From Diadema setosum (Eukaryota; Echinodermata; Echinoidea; Diadematoida; Diadematidae): a stretch of DNA of 64,000 nucleotides. Below are positions 10,319 to 20,480 of the stretch, piece after piece. Location: positions 16,240,401 to 16,304,400 of the forward strand of contig CM067067.1 in NCBI GenBank assembly GCA_033980235.1, in the 5' to 3' direction. A program made the translations under genes and the position numbers. The number at the start of each line of letters is the position of its first letter. Position 1 is the stretch's first letter. The notes beneath the pieces were generated by a model. The model had not been told where the DNA came from. It did no database searches and saw nothing but the letters and a program-made list of their open reading frames with translations.

Positions 10319-12746
10319 ATACGTATATACCTACAGTATATACATATATATATATACATACATATATAAATGAATACCTGTTTTGATTAGTGTCATCAAA
10401 AGAACTATTTTAGAATTGTTTTTAATCGTTGTTAGCATCAGATTAAACCTACCGTGAAGGACCTTGACCATCCACTATCCATCTCCTCTTTGGCGCGGTT
10501 GACGGCGTCCTCGCTGGTGATAACAAGAAATCCCGGCCGTAAGAGTCAACATGTACTTCCGGGTCATAGAACGCGTTGACATCCATGACTTTCATTTTGA
10601 AGCGGAAGCCTCGCTGTTTGAACAAGCATGCAGTAACCATGTCATCATTGAGAAGCTAAAGTACCGTGGACTCCCGTTATAACGAACTCCTCGGGACCGG
10701 CGATTTTCTTTCGTTATATCGAAATTTCGTTACAACCGAACAAGTAAACAATAAAGAAGAAAGAGCGAATAATTTTGTGGCCTGAATTTTTACTTTGTTG
10801 TAACCGGAATTACGTATTCGTTATAACGGGAGTGCACTGTAATACATTCCATCAGGATACAATGGAACCATGTTAGCATCTGAATATTTTACATAAAGCT
10901 TGTCACTTTTTTCTTTTTGCTGTCATCTTTTACCTTTTGTGATGGCTATCAATCACATCTCCTAACAAGGTTTAGATCGTGCCTGTTAGTAATCAAAACA
11001 GATGGATATACGACGTGTTGAATATCATAAGAAAAACAATCTGTGAAGAAAAAATAAGAATGAGGTAAAAAAAAAGGCCAAATGTGGTCTGGTGATAATC
11101 AAATTGGAAGCTCAGTTGGCAAGTTATGATGAATGTCTGCTTAAGTCTGTCCTATAAGGTATGATTATTGCAAGGGTTTTCGAAATGCACGGTTTCAAAG
11201 TGCCTATTTCCGCTTATAACGCTGATGAATGGTGGGGGTGTTATGCTCTAACTCCTGCGACTGCTTAGTTAATCATGGTTTTGAAATACTTCATAACGCT
11301 GATTACTTCCAATTTATGACGATTTTGATTATGACGCATTCTACAATCTAATCATCAAATAAATCTGGAATGGGCTATCTGCAGTCACACAGTCATGTTA
11401 TCATTTTCTACATGTCAATCTATTCCAACTACGTTTTGATAGATTACCTTTGATTCATGTTCTGTATACGATTTTACTGTTTCACAAATAAACACGAGCA
11501 AGCAAGCATAAAAAACACTCTAAAATAGCGAACATAAATATTCACATTTTGGCATGTTCATTTGGTGTTTATCATTATACTGCTTTTTTAATTCATTCAA
11601 GCTAATCAAAACTAAACTCCTCTGTTATCTCTTTCAAATTCGTTTTGTTTTTATATTAGACTGTAAAGTGAACAGGAATGGCTTTCTTCTTTATAAATAC
11701 TTACTTTCCACTTGTCGATCGATAGTATCATGGGGTTTGGTACTCCGCCGGGCATTGGGGAAGGAAAGAGGAACAAATCCCGATCTTCGTGAATCTTTCG
11801 CGTCTCGAAACTTCCGTACGGACAATTATCCAGACTAGAATCACTACAGGATTGAGTAAAGGGAAGTAGCACAAAGAATGCATAAGATTATAAATTTGTC
11901 ACTTTATATGGACTGACGACGGGATCACTTTAAACTGAGTTCATTTTACGCGTTCATCGCTCTGAGAGATTGTCATTTCTGTATTCAGTTCAATGCTCAG
12001 TGGCGGATCGTGGGGGGGGGGGGGGGGGAGGTTGGGGAGGAGCGCACCGGGTGCGTCCCCTTTGTTTTTTGTTGAAACAAAAGAAATAAAAAGAAAAAAT
12101 GGGGGAGGCGTGCGCTCCCCCCCCCACCTATAATTTTGTAAAGTTGCTGTTGGCATGTCAGGTTCTCTGAAAAAGTTACATGATGTTGTTTAATTTTACC
12201 TGTCGCTTTCATGGATGTTCTAGGAAAAGCTCTCAAAATCGAGAGCAGCGAGATATGCTTGAAGATTATAGTTTCAACTGGTCCATGATTTTGTTTACAT
12301 AACTACATGTACCGTCTGTCATGTCCCTCCTCGTACATACGGTCATCGATCGGCACAGAGAATGTCCCCAAAACTGCTTCCAGTTAGGTGAGGGTTGCGT
12401 AATCCCGCTATAGCATATTGCATGAAGTAGTCTTCACTTTGTTTCTTTTGAGCCAGGAGGTATATTTCCTGTCCAGCTCCCTGGCTAGAGCGCGTTTTCC
12501 ATATCAAAAGAGAAAAAGGCGGTCATCAAGAGTTTGAATAACCACAATAGAGAATGAAAGTTGTATAATGTGCACTCACTTGCCAATGGCTCCGAAGCAT
12601 ATCTTGAACTTGTTATCACACTTTGTATCACACAGCTCTGTGGATATTCCATCGCAGCAGGTGCCATCGATGAGTTTGCTGGACGGGTTGGAGTAGGTCA
12701 GGAGCCGGAAGGACACGACCACTTTGGCCCAGGTGGGAAGCAAGCC
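1..12746 (-). CDS. Gene A: giant DSL-EGF protein (Notch-ligand-like), 3' part off window
   Basis: Gene-level entry covering six joined exons: 12580-12746, 11705-11843, 10453-10613, 9348-9510, 8865-8961 and 343-8521. They join in one frame to 8906 nt (2968 codons plus two bases). Order of domains: MNNL-like region (about residues 1-150 of the visible part), DSL domain (about 163-209), EGF repeats from residue 211 to the end, about 73 in all. Exon phases match gene B exon by exon, so the two are tandem paralogues. Canonical Notch ligands share the MNNL-DSL-EGF order but have at most about 16 EGF repeats. The first exon (signal peptide) was not found, and everything after the splice donor at 342 lies outside the window. 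By analogy with gene B a membrane anchor is expected there. It is a secreted or surface protein; binding to Notch is inference only. Confidence 0.85.
343..8521 (-). CDS. Gene A giant exon: about 72 tandem calcium-binding EGF repeats
   Basis: A single uninterrupted 8179-bp coding exon. The acceptor is TTGACACAG before 8521 and the donor is AG/GTGAGT at 343/342; the TGA at 339-341 is intronic. It enters in phase 1 and leaves in phase 2. By eye I count 71 complete EGF repeats plus a last one (LDHCQLHLC...) cut by the donor. Nearly every repeat is 38 residues (114 bp) with the frame [ID/N/V]-x-E-C-x-S-x-P-C, then C-x(4)-[T/S]-C, CxD.[IV]N.Y.C.C, G[YF].G..CE. These are cbEGF consensus residues, with the Asp/Asn hydroxylation motif (C-x-[DN]-x4-[YF]-x-C-x-C). 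69 of 72 show the O-glucose motif C-x-S-x-P-C. Exceptions are the first (CRRNDC), repeat 12 (CASVVC) and the last. Repeat 66 is one residue short (QNGLC). The opposite strand has long open frames that are by-products of the 114-bp periodicity. Confidence 0.97.
8522..9347 (-). other. Gene A introns around the first EGF exon
   Basis: Two short introns (8522-8864 and 8962-9347) flanking the 97-bp EGF exon. Both have GT donors and AG acceptors on the minus strand. No repeat or gene is visible inside them apart from the exon. Confidence 0.7.
8865..8961 (-). CDS. Gene A exon: first EGF repeat (split)
   Basis: 97-bp exon, identical in length and phases (0 in, 1 out) to its gene B counterpart. It encodes EINECVSVPCQHNGTCHDVV and on to CQEGTT, the first four-to-five cysteines of a calcium-binding EGF repeat. 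The last cysteine is on the giant exon (G-R-F-C-E). Acceptor AATGCAG before GAA at 8961, donor CTACAG/GTAGGT at 8865. It carries an N-glycosylation sequon (N-G-T) between the second and third cysteines, and the E-I-N-E-C calcium-binding motif. Confidence 0.9.
9348..9510 (-). CDS. Gene A exon: DSL domain
   Basis: 163-bp exon, acceptor CGCAG at 9511-9515, donor GAG/GTACGT at 9348, phase 2 in and phase 0 out. It encodes one complete DSL (Delta/Serrate/LAG-2) domain. The six cysteines are spaced C-x8-C-x3-C-x11-C-x8-C-x8-C, exactly the canonical DSL spacing, with the signature YYGPDC, then CRPR, a conserved His-aromatic pair before the fourth Cys, and GGYTGYRCQE at the end. In known ligands this domain contacts Notch EGF repeats 11-12. 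The Phe-Phe-Gly of the Jagged1 loop (RPRDDFFGH) is replaced here by Gly-Ile-Asp, so receptor binding is not assured. Confidence 0.93.
9511..10452 (-). other. Gene A intron before the DSL exon
   Basis: Intron of 942 bp with donor GTAGGT at 10452 and acceptor CGCAG at 9511. It holds a (TA)n microsatellite and TATA-rich tract at about 10283-10368. No coding signal seen. Confidence 0.7.
10285..10368. repeat. TA-rich microsatellite
   Basis: Alternating TA/CATA tract inside a gene A intron. Confidence 0.9.
10453..10613 (-). CDS. Gene A exon: MNNL-like domain, part 3
   Basis: 161-bp exon; acceptor AAACAG before CGA at 10613, donor ACG/GTAGGT at 10453, phase 0 in and phase 2 out. The product begins RGFRFKMKVMDVNAFYDPEV and ends with RRWIVDGQGPS. 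The 'F..k..v.D' strand corresponds to the 'FsLiieAwd' segment just before the DSL domain in Delta-like proteins. The gene B counterpart begins [12 protein letters not shown] and is two codons shorter. An in-frame ATG just upstream (position 10640) is in the intron and is not a start. Confidence 0.8.
10664..10839. mobile_element. Pogo/Tigger-like MITE with TA target duplication
   Basis: A 176-bp element bounded by TA on both sides. Its ends are inverted copies of CACTCCCGTTATAACGAA (left CCGTGGACTCCCGTTATAACGAA; right, on the minus strand, CAGTGCACTCCCGTTATAACGAA). Such termini and TA insertion sites are typical of Tc1/mariner-superfamily pogo/Tigger non-autonomous elements. No coding capacity. 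It sits in the gene A intron between the second and third MNNL exons. Confidence 0.75.
10840..11704 (-). other. Gene A intron, rest
   Basis: Remainder of the intron between MNNL exons 2 and 3, with donor GTAAGT at 11704. AT-rich, no further gene or repeat recognised. Confidence 0.6.
11705..11843 (-). CDS. Gene A exon: MNNL-like domain, part 2
   Basis: Short exon of 139 bp between acceptor TAG at 11844-11846 and donor AAA/GTAAGT at 11705. It enters in phase 2 and leaves in phase 0. Its product starts DSSLDNCPYGSF and ends IDKWK, matching the gene B exon in phase, in cysteine position (eighth residue counting the split codon) and in the Trp at or next to the 3' junction. Alone it would not be recognisable; the call rests on synteny and phase with gene B. 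It corresponds to the middle of the MNNL domain, before the strand that ends in Trp. Confidence 0.72.
11998..12129 (+). mobile_element. Short repeat with poly-G/poly-C ends (copy 1)
   Basis: Begins CAGTGGCGGATCG followed by a run of about 17 G, an A-rich core, then GGGGGAGGCGTGCGCTC and a run of C. A second copy in opposite orientation occurs at 61456-61566, with the same CAGTGGCGGATCG edge, G-run, CGCACCG and A-rich core. A dispersed non-autonomous element is likely; the superfamily is not assigned. Confidence 0.6.
12580..12746 (-). CDS. Gene A exon: MNNL-like Notch-ligand N-terminal domain, part 1
   Basis: The minus strand reads GLLPTWAKVVVSFRLLTYSN and then PSS, a CC pair and three further cysteines (pattern C-C-x7-C-x3-C-x6-C), ending A-I-G. 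This is the pattern of the MNNL region of Delta/Jagged proteins, where a beta strand 'L.sftNP' precedes 'CCD....C...CD..F..C'. The acceptor is taken at TCAAG before GGC at 12746. The donor is AA/GTGAGT at 12580, leaving phase 2. It is 167 bp against 170 bp in the gene B counterpart, a one-codon difference. The acceptor has a poor pyrimidine tract but gives exact alignment with gene B. Function: amino-terminal module of Notch ligands, extracellular. Confidence 0.8.
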
Positions 12747-13504
12747 CTTGACAGCATCAAGATGATTTCAAAAAGAATGAATGAATTCTATACATCTCTT
12801 CTTTTTTGTTATCGAATCTTTAATCAGTATGGTTAGCTATAATTGACGATAATTTTGTAATCACATTGTTATCTGATTTATGAGGTTAACGAGGTTAATT
12901 AGAAACTTTAATTTCAAGCTGACTCACACGCACACAGTAGAGATTGAAATACAATAATATCAAAGTTATACATGAATATCAAAGAAGAAATAAGAAAGTA
13001 ACTGATGTGTAAACTTCCGCATAAAAGGAAAACCAAAAATGGTCACACTCACACGCGTTCACAAAATGTGGTATTGTTGACATTTTGTTGTTCCTCTTAA
13101 GCTGCTCGAGACGTGACTGAAGTTGATTCTGCCCCAAACACTACATCAACAGGCCAGTGCAAGTGATTATGCCACTTCAACTACTCCTTAAAGTGCTTCA
13201 AATACCACGAACTCGCACCCCTCCCACTAGTTCTATACCACTTCTAATACTTCTTTAAGTTTTCAATTTTTGACACCATCATTGTTGCCATTGCTATTTC
13301 TCCTTCAAGTGTTTCGTATAGTTCAGTTTCTACTACCATCACTACAATTGTTTCCTCAATTGCTGCAATGTTGGTCCTTCTTTTTTCCCCTATCTGTACC
13401 AGGACAGTAACTGCAACTGTTGTAACCAGTACAGTAGTTCCTAGTCTTTTAGCTCTGGTGTTTGCAGGCTTTGTTGGGCATGAATGCACATGGGAGGTTA
13501 TCCC

Positions 13505-13640
13505 TGCTGGAAAAAAACACAGTGACCCACAGTGTGAGAACCACAGTTTGAACACAATGTGAACACAGTGTGACACATTGTGAACACAGTGTGAAATCTC
13601 TTCACTGTTAAATTCGAGCGTTTTAACAGTGTGAACCTAG
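13505..13640. repeat. CACAGTGTGAA cluster
   Basis: Six or more imperfect copies of the palindromic-looking unit CACAGTGTGAACACA in about 135 bp, ending in GTTTTAACAGTGTGAACC. Possibly the terminus of a small transposon. No protein. Confidence 0.55.
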
Positions 13641-15189
13641 CCATAGTTTTAAACTATTCATCCTCCCACATCAGGCGTTATTGCTACCAATGCTGCTAAT
13701 GGCACGACATCATCAAATTCGAATTTTGTGACTGCAGTGTAGTGAAATGCAATTATAGGTATTTATAGATGTTATATTGAAGGGCAGTTATGCTTTTGCC
13801 AGCTCTCAAGTTACTCAATTTCATGACATTCGATACTGATGGAATATAATGATCTCTTGACAAAATTTGAATCATTCTATCCAAAATAAATAACTGTGCA
13901 ACTTTTTATTTTTATTTTTTTTTTTGCTCGTATGACTGCAGGAGATGGATACTCAACACATAAAAGACAGCCTTCTTGTAAATCAACCTAACCTCATGAC
14001 TTGTGATCGTATGGAAATGAAAATTTATATCTAAAGCGTAACGTTGAAGACGATTTCATCAGTTGTCACATTGTTCATACTCCTGGCACCCAGACTATTT
14101 TGTTTTAATGTTATGAGCAAAAAGCTTGAGCAAAACAGAGTGCTGGTAATTAATCTGAGTTGTTAAAGTTGTCTTATAAGTCCTTCATGAATTATTGGAA
14201 GATGGGTTATATTTCAGTGGTTTCCAGATGTGCACACATTTCAAAGACAACCTCTTTGCTCTTTTTTTTTTTTTTTTTTTTTTTTGGCCAGATTTCTCCC
14301 GCGATATAATGAAACCCCTCTCTCTTGTATCGGAAATTCAATGAAAACATGAAAGGCGTATAAAATGGCGATCATTAATTCAATTCAACTCTGTGGCTCT
14401 TTTATCCTCGCCCAGTGATTATGGGAGCTGGTTTTGTCATGACAGTAATTGTATATTGTATACTCTATACAGACATGGTAGATATTCATGTAGATACATC
14501 TGGCAAAGGAGAAACGGGTGTAACAAAATACGATAAATTGCAACTCCAAAATGAAACTTGAATATAAACCAAAGTAACTTTGTGCGTTTCATTACAAATC
14601 TGTCGCATGAAAAAAAAAAAAAACACGTCTACTATCAATATCAACTTGCTTTATGCAACTGAACTTAGGATCAAACGCTTGCTTTGGCCTTTTTTCCAAG
14701 TTGCAACTGACCGCACTCAAACCTTTATGCAACAGGCCTTATAGGAGACGAAATTAAAGCACGGAAAAAGAAGAAAAAGAGGGGGAGGGGGTTGGGAGAA
14801 GCACCGTGTTTATACACTTCCTTTGAAAACTATTTTGGGAGATAGGTCTACGGAAGAGCCATATCCCTAAAGGTTGTACATGTTAAAGCAGAGAGTAAGC
14901 TTGGTAATATTCTTTGGTTTAATACAGCTATAGAGGATTTCAGTTTATAATGTTTTCACGAAAAAAATGGTATTAGTGGCAACCACATACCTTTAAAAAT
15001 TAGTGTTGATGACGTCATGGCGTCACCAGGTCTCCCATTAATATTTACATAAAGCTTTACTAAACTTCCCTTGTGTGTTTGGATTGATTTTACGTGGTAA
15101 CTAAGGAGGCACTTAAATGTTTATGAGCATGCTGCCATGCCGCTGAAGTGCCCCCTTCGAAAGACTGATGATGAAAAAGTGCTTTGCCG

Positions 15190-15295
15190 AGAGGCACATC
15201 GATTGCCGCCAGGGGACTTGAACCAAGGATCTCGAGACTGAGGGTCCAATGTGGCTCAGTGGCCTGGTTCAGTGGATACGACTACCACTTTTAAT
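15190..15295 (-). mobile_element. tRNA-like SINE fragment
   Basis: On the minus strand a B-box-like GGTTCAAGTCCCC lies about 50 bases after a possible A-box region (GTGGTAGTCGTATCCACTG). The arms do not pair into a tRNA, so a tRNA-derived SINE head is more likely. Weak call. Confidence 0.35.
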
Positions 15296-17975
15296 AACAT
15301 AAAAATGATGAAATGAAGAGGGAATTTCTACTTCATTGCCAAATTAATTGTTATCTATTGACCAAAGAGAGGACTTTGACGATTTTTAGGTTAACAAGAA
15401 AAAAATGGAGGCAGTTGTGAGATCATGACATTACCGCCATTACCATTTTACATGTGTGGTTGCCAGCAATATCACTGCATGTAAATTACATAGCTTTCCA
15501 ATTAATTTTGAGTCCGATTTTGAAGAAACCTGGACTTAAGATTTTGGATTAATTTTATCCAACTTGAACACTGTGTATAACTGCGCTGCAGGCAATATTC
15601 GTTGCTTTTCTTGAAAACGGAATCGTGCAGTCACCAAACAAAATCTTCGTTGATTTACTTGTATTTTGCTGTTTCTTTGTTTTTATGAGTTCCCCAACAA
15701 CTAGTAAATTATTGTTTGTAAGCATTCTAACATTTGAACGTATTCTGCAAATGCGCATACGGCATCGCCTCAACCACTTCTACGTCTGTGCATCAAAGGG
15801 GAGGCGCTTGGTTTTTCAATTTTGGTGAATAACAATTTAATGCATTTCAATAGTGATATATTTCGGTCCTAAACATAGAAAGTGGTATCTTCTGTCGCAG
15901 GTCAATAATTGGGCTAGTATCAGATCAAAGGGAGGGAGAAACAAACACACACATACAGATACAGACACACAGACACACAAACAAACAAGCAAACAAACAA
16001 GGGCAGAAAGTTTTGGGCGCACTGCAGTGTGAAGTATCACCAAAAGCGTTTTTATTTTTTCTTGGTTGTCTCTTCTACAAGTGAGATAACTAGCGAGGCA
16101 AAGGTGAGTGCGCGTGCGAGAGAGAGTGGCGTCAAAGCCATTCATTTTTCGCGCTCACCCACAAGATTTAGTCTCGTTCAAGAAACGTCATTTTGTCTTA
16201 GACATCGGGACCTGCTAAAAGCCTGCAGTGGTGTCCATGGCCCAGCCCACCATATTGCCAGCGTGGGGGGTACCTGTCAGGCCTAATATCCTCCCCTTCC
16301 CTTGAGGAGGATAGCTACCAGGCGAACCGGGGCAAGGAAAATCACTGCCAACCAGCAACCCCCGGAACCTCCATGGTTTATTTTTGGTTTACTGCCAAAC
16401 TCTGGGAGGCGAGTGAACTCCAGAAAACTAAGACTGCATTGAGGGTAGACGAGAGCCTGCACCCAACTAATGACCATTCTTTGTTGCCAGCGAATATTTA
16501 TATCAATTTGATTTTGATAGAGAAATGTCTTAATTGACTGAACATGTATGTGGTTAAATTCCAGTAGCTTCATAGGATATGATTCAGTTTCGGAGAAGAC
16601 ACTCTGATCTATATGGCTTTAAGTATAGTTTTCTCCACATTTTTTTTTTCCTATAAAAAAGTCACATTTCATAGGGCGTAACAGGACTGCTATTTTCTAC
16701 CTTGCTTGCTTTTATTTCTTTTAGTATATACCATCAAAATTCTACTCACCTCATCTCTTACAAGAACAACCATTAAACTTTACAGTCCTATATCATTATT
16801 CATGTAGAAAATCAAGTTGTATTCATGCAACTAACTGCATAAAGAAAATGATTATTGAGTTTATATGCTACATTAGGAATACAGATTATAAAAATATACT
16901 GGGAAATACATCACACAAGCATATGTTTGTGCTTGGAATCGTAATGACAAAAGTGTCATCTTTGAGGATGACGATGGGACTGGGTTGTGAAACACGTGAA
17001 AAAGTAAACAGAGAAAAAAGAAGTAATAATGAACTTGTTCGTGCATCTACTGCAAATGATGGAGACATCCAAACTCAGTCAAACAAAATCTTAAACTATA
17101 TTAACGGCATAGCGCGTTTCACGGAGCATGCAGTACCCCCACCTCATCCTCGCGCGCCAAAACCTCCGCCTTTCCGATACATGACAAACCATTATTGACG
17201 TGAATGAGCTCGTTGCGCTCTGCTTATCCCAGCTAGACGTTTAAAGGCGTTGTTTACCATTGGGAGCAGTGCTTTAGAAATGTTCGAGTTATCACATTTG
17301 ATGCAAATGTGTATAGGTCAGTTGTATCACAAAACATCCTCCCATATAACATTTCGCAATAAAGCCTAAAGTAATTTTTACCTCTAAGAGAGATTTTTTT
17401 TTTTAGGAAGTTCAATTTGAGATTTAATGATGTGTACACTTGTAACGAAATACATCTGGATATACACACACTCTCTTGGATGTCGCTCGTGTTTTAGAGT
17501 TATTCTCGTAAGAACGTCATTGGGTGCAGAAAGTGAAGAAAAGACAGTATACTTGAATGAAGCACGCACGTAAAATGATCCGAAGTGCATGCTGGGATAT
17601 GAACGCGGACAATGTGACACATCTGTATCTCTTGATGACGAGGGCAAACCCCTTTGCGGAGCATGATTTGGCCGCGAGACTGGAAGTGTCAATTCAAGCT
17701 AACTATACCCAAGAGTTCCTCCGTACGCGTTGTGTCTGTCTTCTTCCTGTTTCTCCGGGATCTTATTTACGTTTCACCATGGTAACCGAGCTGGAATCAC
17801 TTTGCTTATTGTCCCATACGCTCGTAGGTAGTAGTTCTACGCCAATTCATGCATTCGTCTCTTTCAGCTTCTTACACGGTATTGTCTCACAGAATGTAAC
17901 AAATTGTTTCGTTGCATGGTGTGTACTACGTGGTTACAGTCTTCCAAATCTCCAAAATGCGTGGGCGTTTATGAG

Positions 17976-18055
17976 CATATGCAATACAATACAATACAAT
18001 ACAATACAATACAATAAATTGTTGATACGCTCTTCCCATGAGGCTCAGAGCGCTT
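17976..18055 (-). mobile_element. SINE/LINE 3' tail with (TTGTA)n
   Basis: On the minus strand AGCGCTCTGAGCCTCATGGGAAGAGCG is followed by a (TTGTA)n pentamer tract. 'AGCGC...GAG' plus a short tandem tail is a common 3' end of invertebrate SINE/LINE pairs. Confidence 0.5.
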
Positions 18056-18273
18056 ACAAAATTACAAAAAAATCAAAATGTATCATAAATTTTATCATGT
18101 TTAACAGAATACAGAATGGTAAATAAAAAAAAAAATCAACATCAAAACTGATCAACCTGAGATCATTCTTCATTTTTGACGCTACGCAATAGATAAACAC
18201 AGGCATATGTACACAATTCATATACACAAGATTATATACATCTATACTCTCAATACAATAACTAAAGCTGCAT

Positions 18274-19298
18274 GGTATCTCACTGAGCGGCGAACGTTTG
18301 CGAACGTAGTAGCGAATTTGAGATTCGCCAACTTTTCTGACGAATGTTTGCGAAAAATCAAGGTTCGCTTCTGCCATTAGCGACAGTTAGCGACTTTTAG
18401 CGATGTTTAGCGACAATCAGCAACACTTGAGCGAATGTTTGCGAAAGTGTTTGCGAAACACAGGTGGCGACTATTAGCGACTGTTAGCAAATGTTAGCGA
18501 CAGTTTTGCAAATGTTAGCGACAGTTTTGCAAATATTAGCAACTGTTTGCAAATCCCTTGCGACAATTTGCGAATGTTTTTGGACCTGGAAAAGTACCAG
18601 GCGATTTTGTATAGTCAGACCCATAAAACGAACGTGCAACCTTCCACTGCATTCAGATCTCTTGTGACCACCGTTCAAGATGGATTTCCAGAATATGGAA
18701 GTGAATTTTTGCCAAGAAGAGGCTCAACGTGCTGCTAGCCTTGAAGAGCTGCTTTTTCTGGCTGCTGCTATACAGCAAATATCGTGCAGCTTAAGAGAAA
18801 GAAGATGAAGAAAAACAAGAAAGGAAGAAGAAAAGAAAGACTGTTTGGGTCAGAGAGTGGTTGTTGCAGAGGACAGAGTTTGGTCAATATTAAAAGCTTT
18901 TGCAGCAATTACATGATGGAGATGTCAAGAGCTTCAAGAACTTTCTTAGAGTGGAACCTTGCCTGTTGCAGGAGCTTTTATATAGGAACCATATGGTTAC
19001 TTGTTCGCCAGCAGTGGAGAATCAAATAAAAATGTTAGCGACACCGTATAACGACCGTTTGCGAATTCTTACGAGTGTTTTGCGAATGTTTGCAACTGTT
19101 AGCGAAAATACAAATCCGCAAAAATATTTTGAACATGTTCAAAATTTCTTTGCGACAAGAAAAACTGCTTGCGACAATAAAAACCGTTTGCGAACTTTCT
19201 TGCAACCGTTAACAAACCTTTTGCAACCCCTTACGAACCCTGGCGAAATCCCAAATTCGCTACGTTCGCAAACGTTCGCCGGTCAGTGAGATACCCCC
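18274..19298 (+). mobile_element. Harbinger-like DNA transposon remnant with ~55-bp terminal inverted repeats
   Basis: The ends are inverted copies of GGTATCTCACTGA followed by CCGGCGAACGTTTGCGAACG and GCGAATTTG-GATT. The 5' and 3' sub-terminal zones (18360-18590 and 19030-19260) are packed with short variants of TTAGCGACTGTTTGCGAA in the same orientation. The core carries a decayed reading frame (18680-19040). The element is about 1.03 kb, too short for an autonomous copy. A three-base target duplication typical of Harbinger could not be fixed with confidence. Confidence 0.7.
18680..19040 (+). pseudogene. Broken 5' part of a PIF/Harbinger-type transposase
   Basis: An ATG at 18680 opens an acidic then basic peptide (MDFQNMEVNFCQEEAQRAAS, then LEELLFLAAAI and an Arg/Lys run) that stops after about 43 codons. 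In another frame from 18840 the sequence reads TVWVREWLLQRTEFGQY, a stop, then KLLQQLHDGDVKSFKNFLRV and EPCLLQELL. This matches the usual N-terminal motif of Harbinger transposases, 'R.WVR.WL.RR.e.G.Y..L..EL...D...F.nFlRm....F..LL'. The DDE catalytic part is absent. Frameshift and stop make it non-functional. Confidence 0.65.
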
Positions 19299-20145
19299 TT
19301 AAAGAATGCCGCAACCTTGAATCTTTAAAAAAGAATGTCAAAGTCTTTTAAAGTTCGTGGTTGAGATTATTACGACATATTGATCCGCAGTTTTCAATCG
19401 ATAGGATGAAAAAGCTAACGTGATATTATCATACTCCTATGGTGATTGCAGTGAGCGCGATAGTAAGTGTCTGGAGTATGTTTGTCCTTTATGTTTTAGG
19501 TCACCTTATGCATGAAAGTGAATGAAAACAAAACTGAAAACAATAAATCGGAATGAAACATAGGAAGCTTTATTAGAAATCTAAAGGTTATTAGAACTTC
19601 ATGATCTTTTCATGACATATTCTTCCATTTGCTACAGCTTATCAAAATCTGTATCAAAGTTTTTGTTTGATTGTTTGCTTATTTTTAAGGGGGAGGGGGC
19701 GCACCCCAACATACTATGATATTGGCATGACCTATCAGGCCGTAACGTTTCCCCTACTTACTGCGCGATTACATTTTTGACATAATGAGAAATGACACTT
19801 GCTAAACGGTAAACTGGTAAACACGTCGCAACTGCATCATTGAGTGGAGCCATGTCAATGTTGTTTGGAGAAAAAAAAAGTCATCATATGGGACCCTAGA
19901 TCACTTGTAATCTTTTTCGAGGGTCGATTGACCTTTACCGTGTACGCAGACTGCACAGCTTCGACTAGGACTTTTACTCCAACGACAGCCACCATGCACC
20001 TGTCATTCGAATGCGACTGTGGAACAATGCCAGCTATTAAACCAGCGTTCCCTTCAAAACCATCACTCCATTGCAGTAGATTTTGTTTTTAATATATATC
20101 AATGCACTAAATACAATTATTGATTATGACCAGGTAAAAGACTTA
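19299..20145. other. Intergenic stretch with one candidate exon
   Basis: AT-rich apart from a GC-richer patch at 19905-20082 (listed separately). Nothing else seen. Confidence 0.4.
19905..20082 (-). CDS. Candidate unassigned exon
   Basis: GC-richer than its flanks. On the minus strand an open frame reads W-S-D-G-F-E-G, then DRCMVAVVGVKVLVEAVQSA and YTVKVNRPSKKIT, and ends at a possible donor ACAA/GTGATC. The alternating hydrophobic strands (V-x-V-x-V and Y-T-V-K-V) look like a beta-sandwich repeat such as PKD/REJ or Ig-like, but no family is secure. The acceptor is unclear and no partner exon was found, so it may be chance. Confidence 0.2.
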
Positions 20146-20480
20146 GGCGGCGATTTGGCTCAGTCGGTAGCGCGTCTGCCTCCAGATCCAAAGGACCAGG
20201 GTTCGATTCCCGAGTCTATAACTGCGCAATATTGTGTGTAATCATACCGTCCCCTCCATTACGAGGCAAGGTACTCTGTCCCCTGGATAGGACATGAAAT
20301 GGAGGTCCCATGTTTGAGAATTCACATTAGAATTCTCATGAGGCACAAGTGTGGGACAACCAGGGAGATGGGACAGATACCATCCACGGACCAACGACTT
20401 TAACACCTGTTAGTGCGATATATAATTTCATTTCATTTAATTTCATTTCATTTCATTTCCATTTTCATTTTCATTTTCAA
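20146..20480 (+). mobile_element. tRNA-derived SINE with (TTTCA)n tail
   Basis: The head reads like a tRNA: A box TGGCTCAGTCGGTAGCGCG and B box GGTTCGATTCC, with an anticodon-arm-like CTGCCTCCAGATCC between them. The acceptor arms do not pair, so it is not a tRNA gene. A body of about 200 bp follows and ends in a (TTTCA)n/(TTTTCA)n tail at 20428-20479. This is the layout of a tRNA-derived SINE transcribed by RNA polymerase III, inserted in plus orientation. Confidence 0.85.

Larger units (their letters stand above)
12747..18270. other. Flank or first intron of gene A, no gene recognised
   Basis: The signal-peptide exon of gene A should lie here or further right, but no ATG plus hydrophobic core plus phase-0 donor could be defended. 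The stretch is AT-rich and has short direct and inverted copies of CACAGTGTGAACACA near 13505-13640. A tRNA-like (SINE-like) patch is at about 15190-15290. Simple repeats include (CA) at 15940-15980 and (ATACA)n at 17976-18016. Confidence 0.5.

Noticed and set aside
13244..13576. Minus-strand open frame with a hydrophobic start as signal-peptide exon of gene A
   Set aside because: The Met is not followed by a proper signal sequence with a phase-0 donor, and the region is a repeat cluster.
20146..20225. tRNA gene
   Set aside because: A and B boxes are good but the acceptor arms do not pair, and a 250-bp body with a (TTTCA)n tail follows; it is a SINE head.
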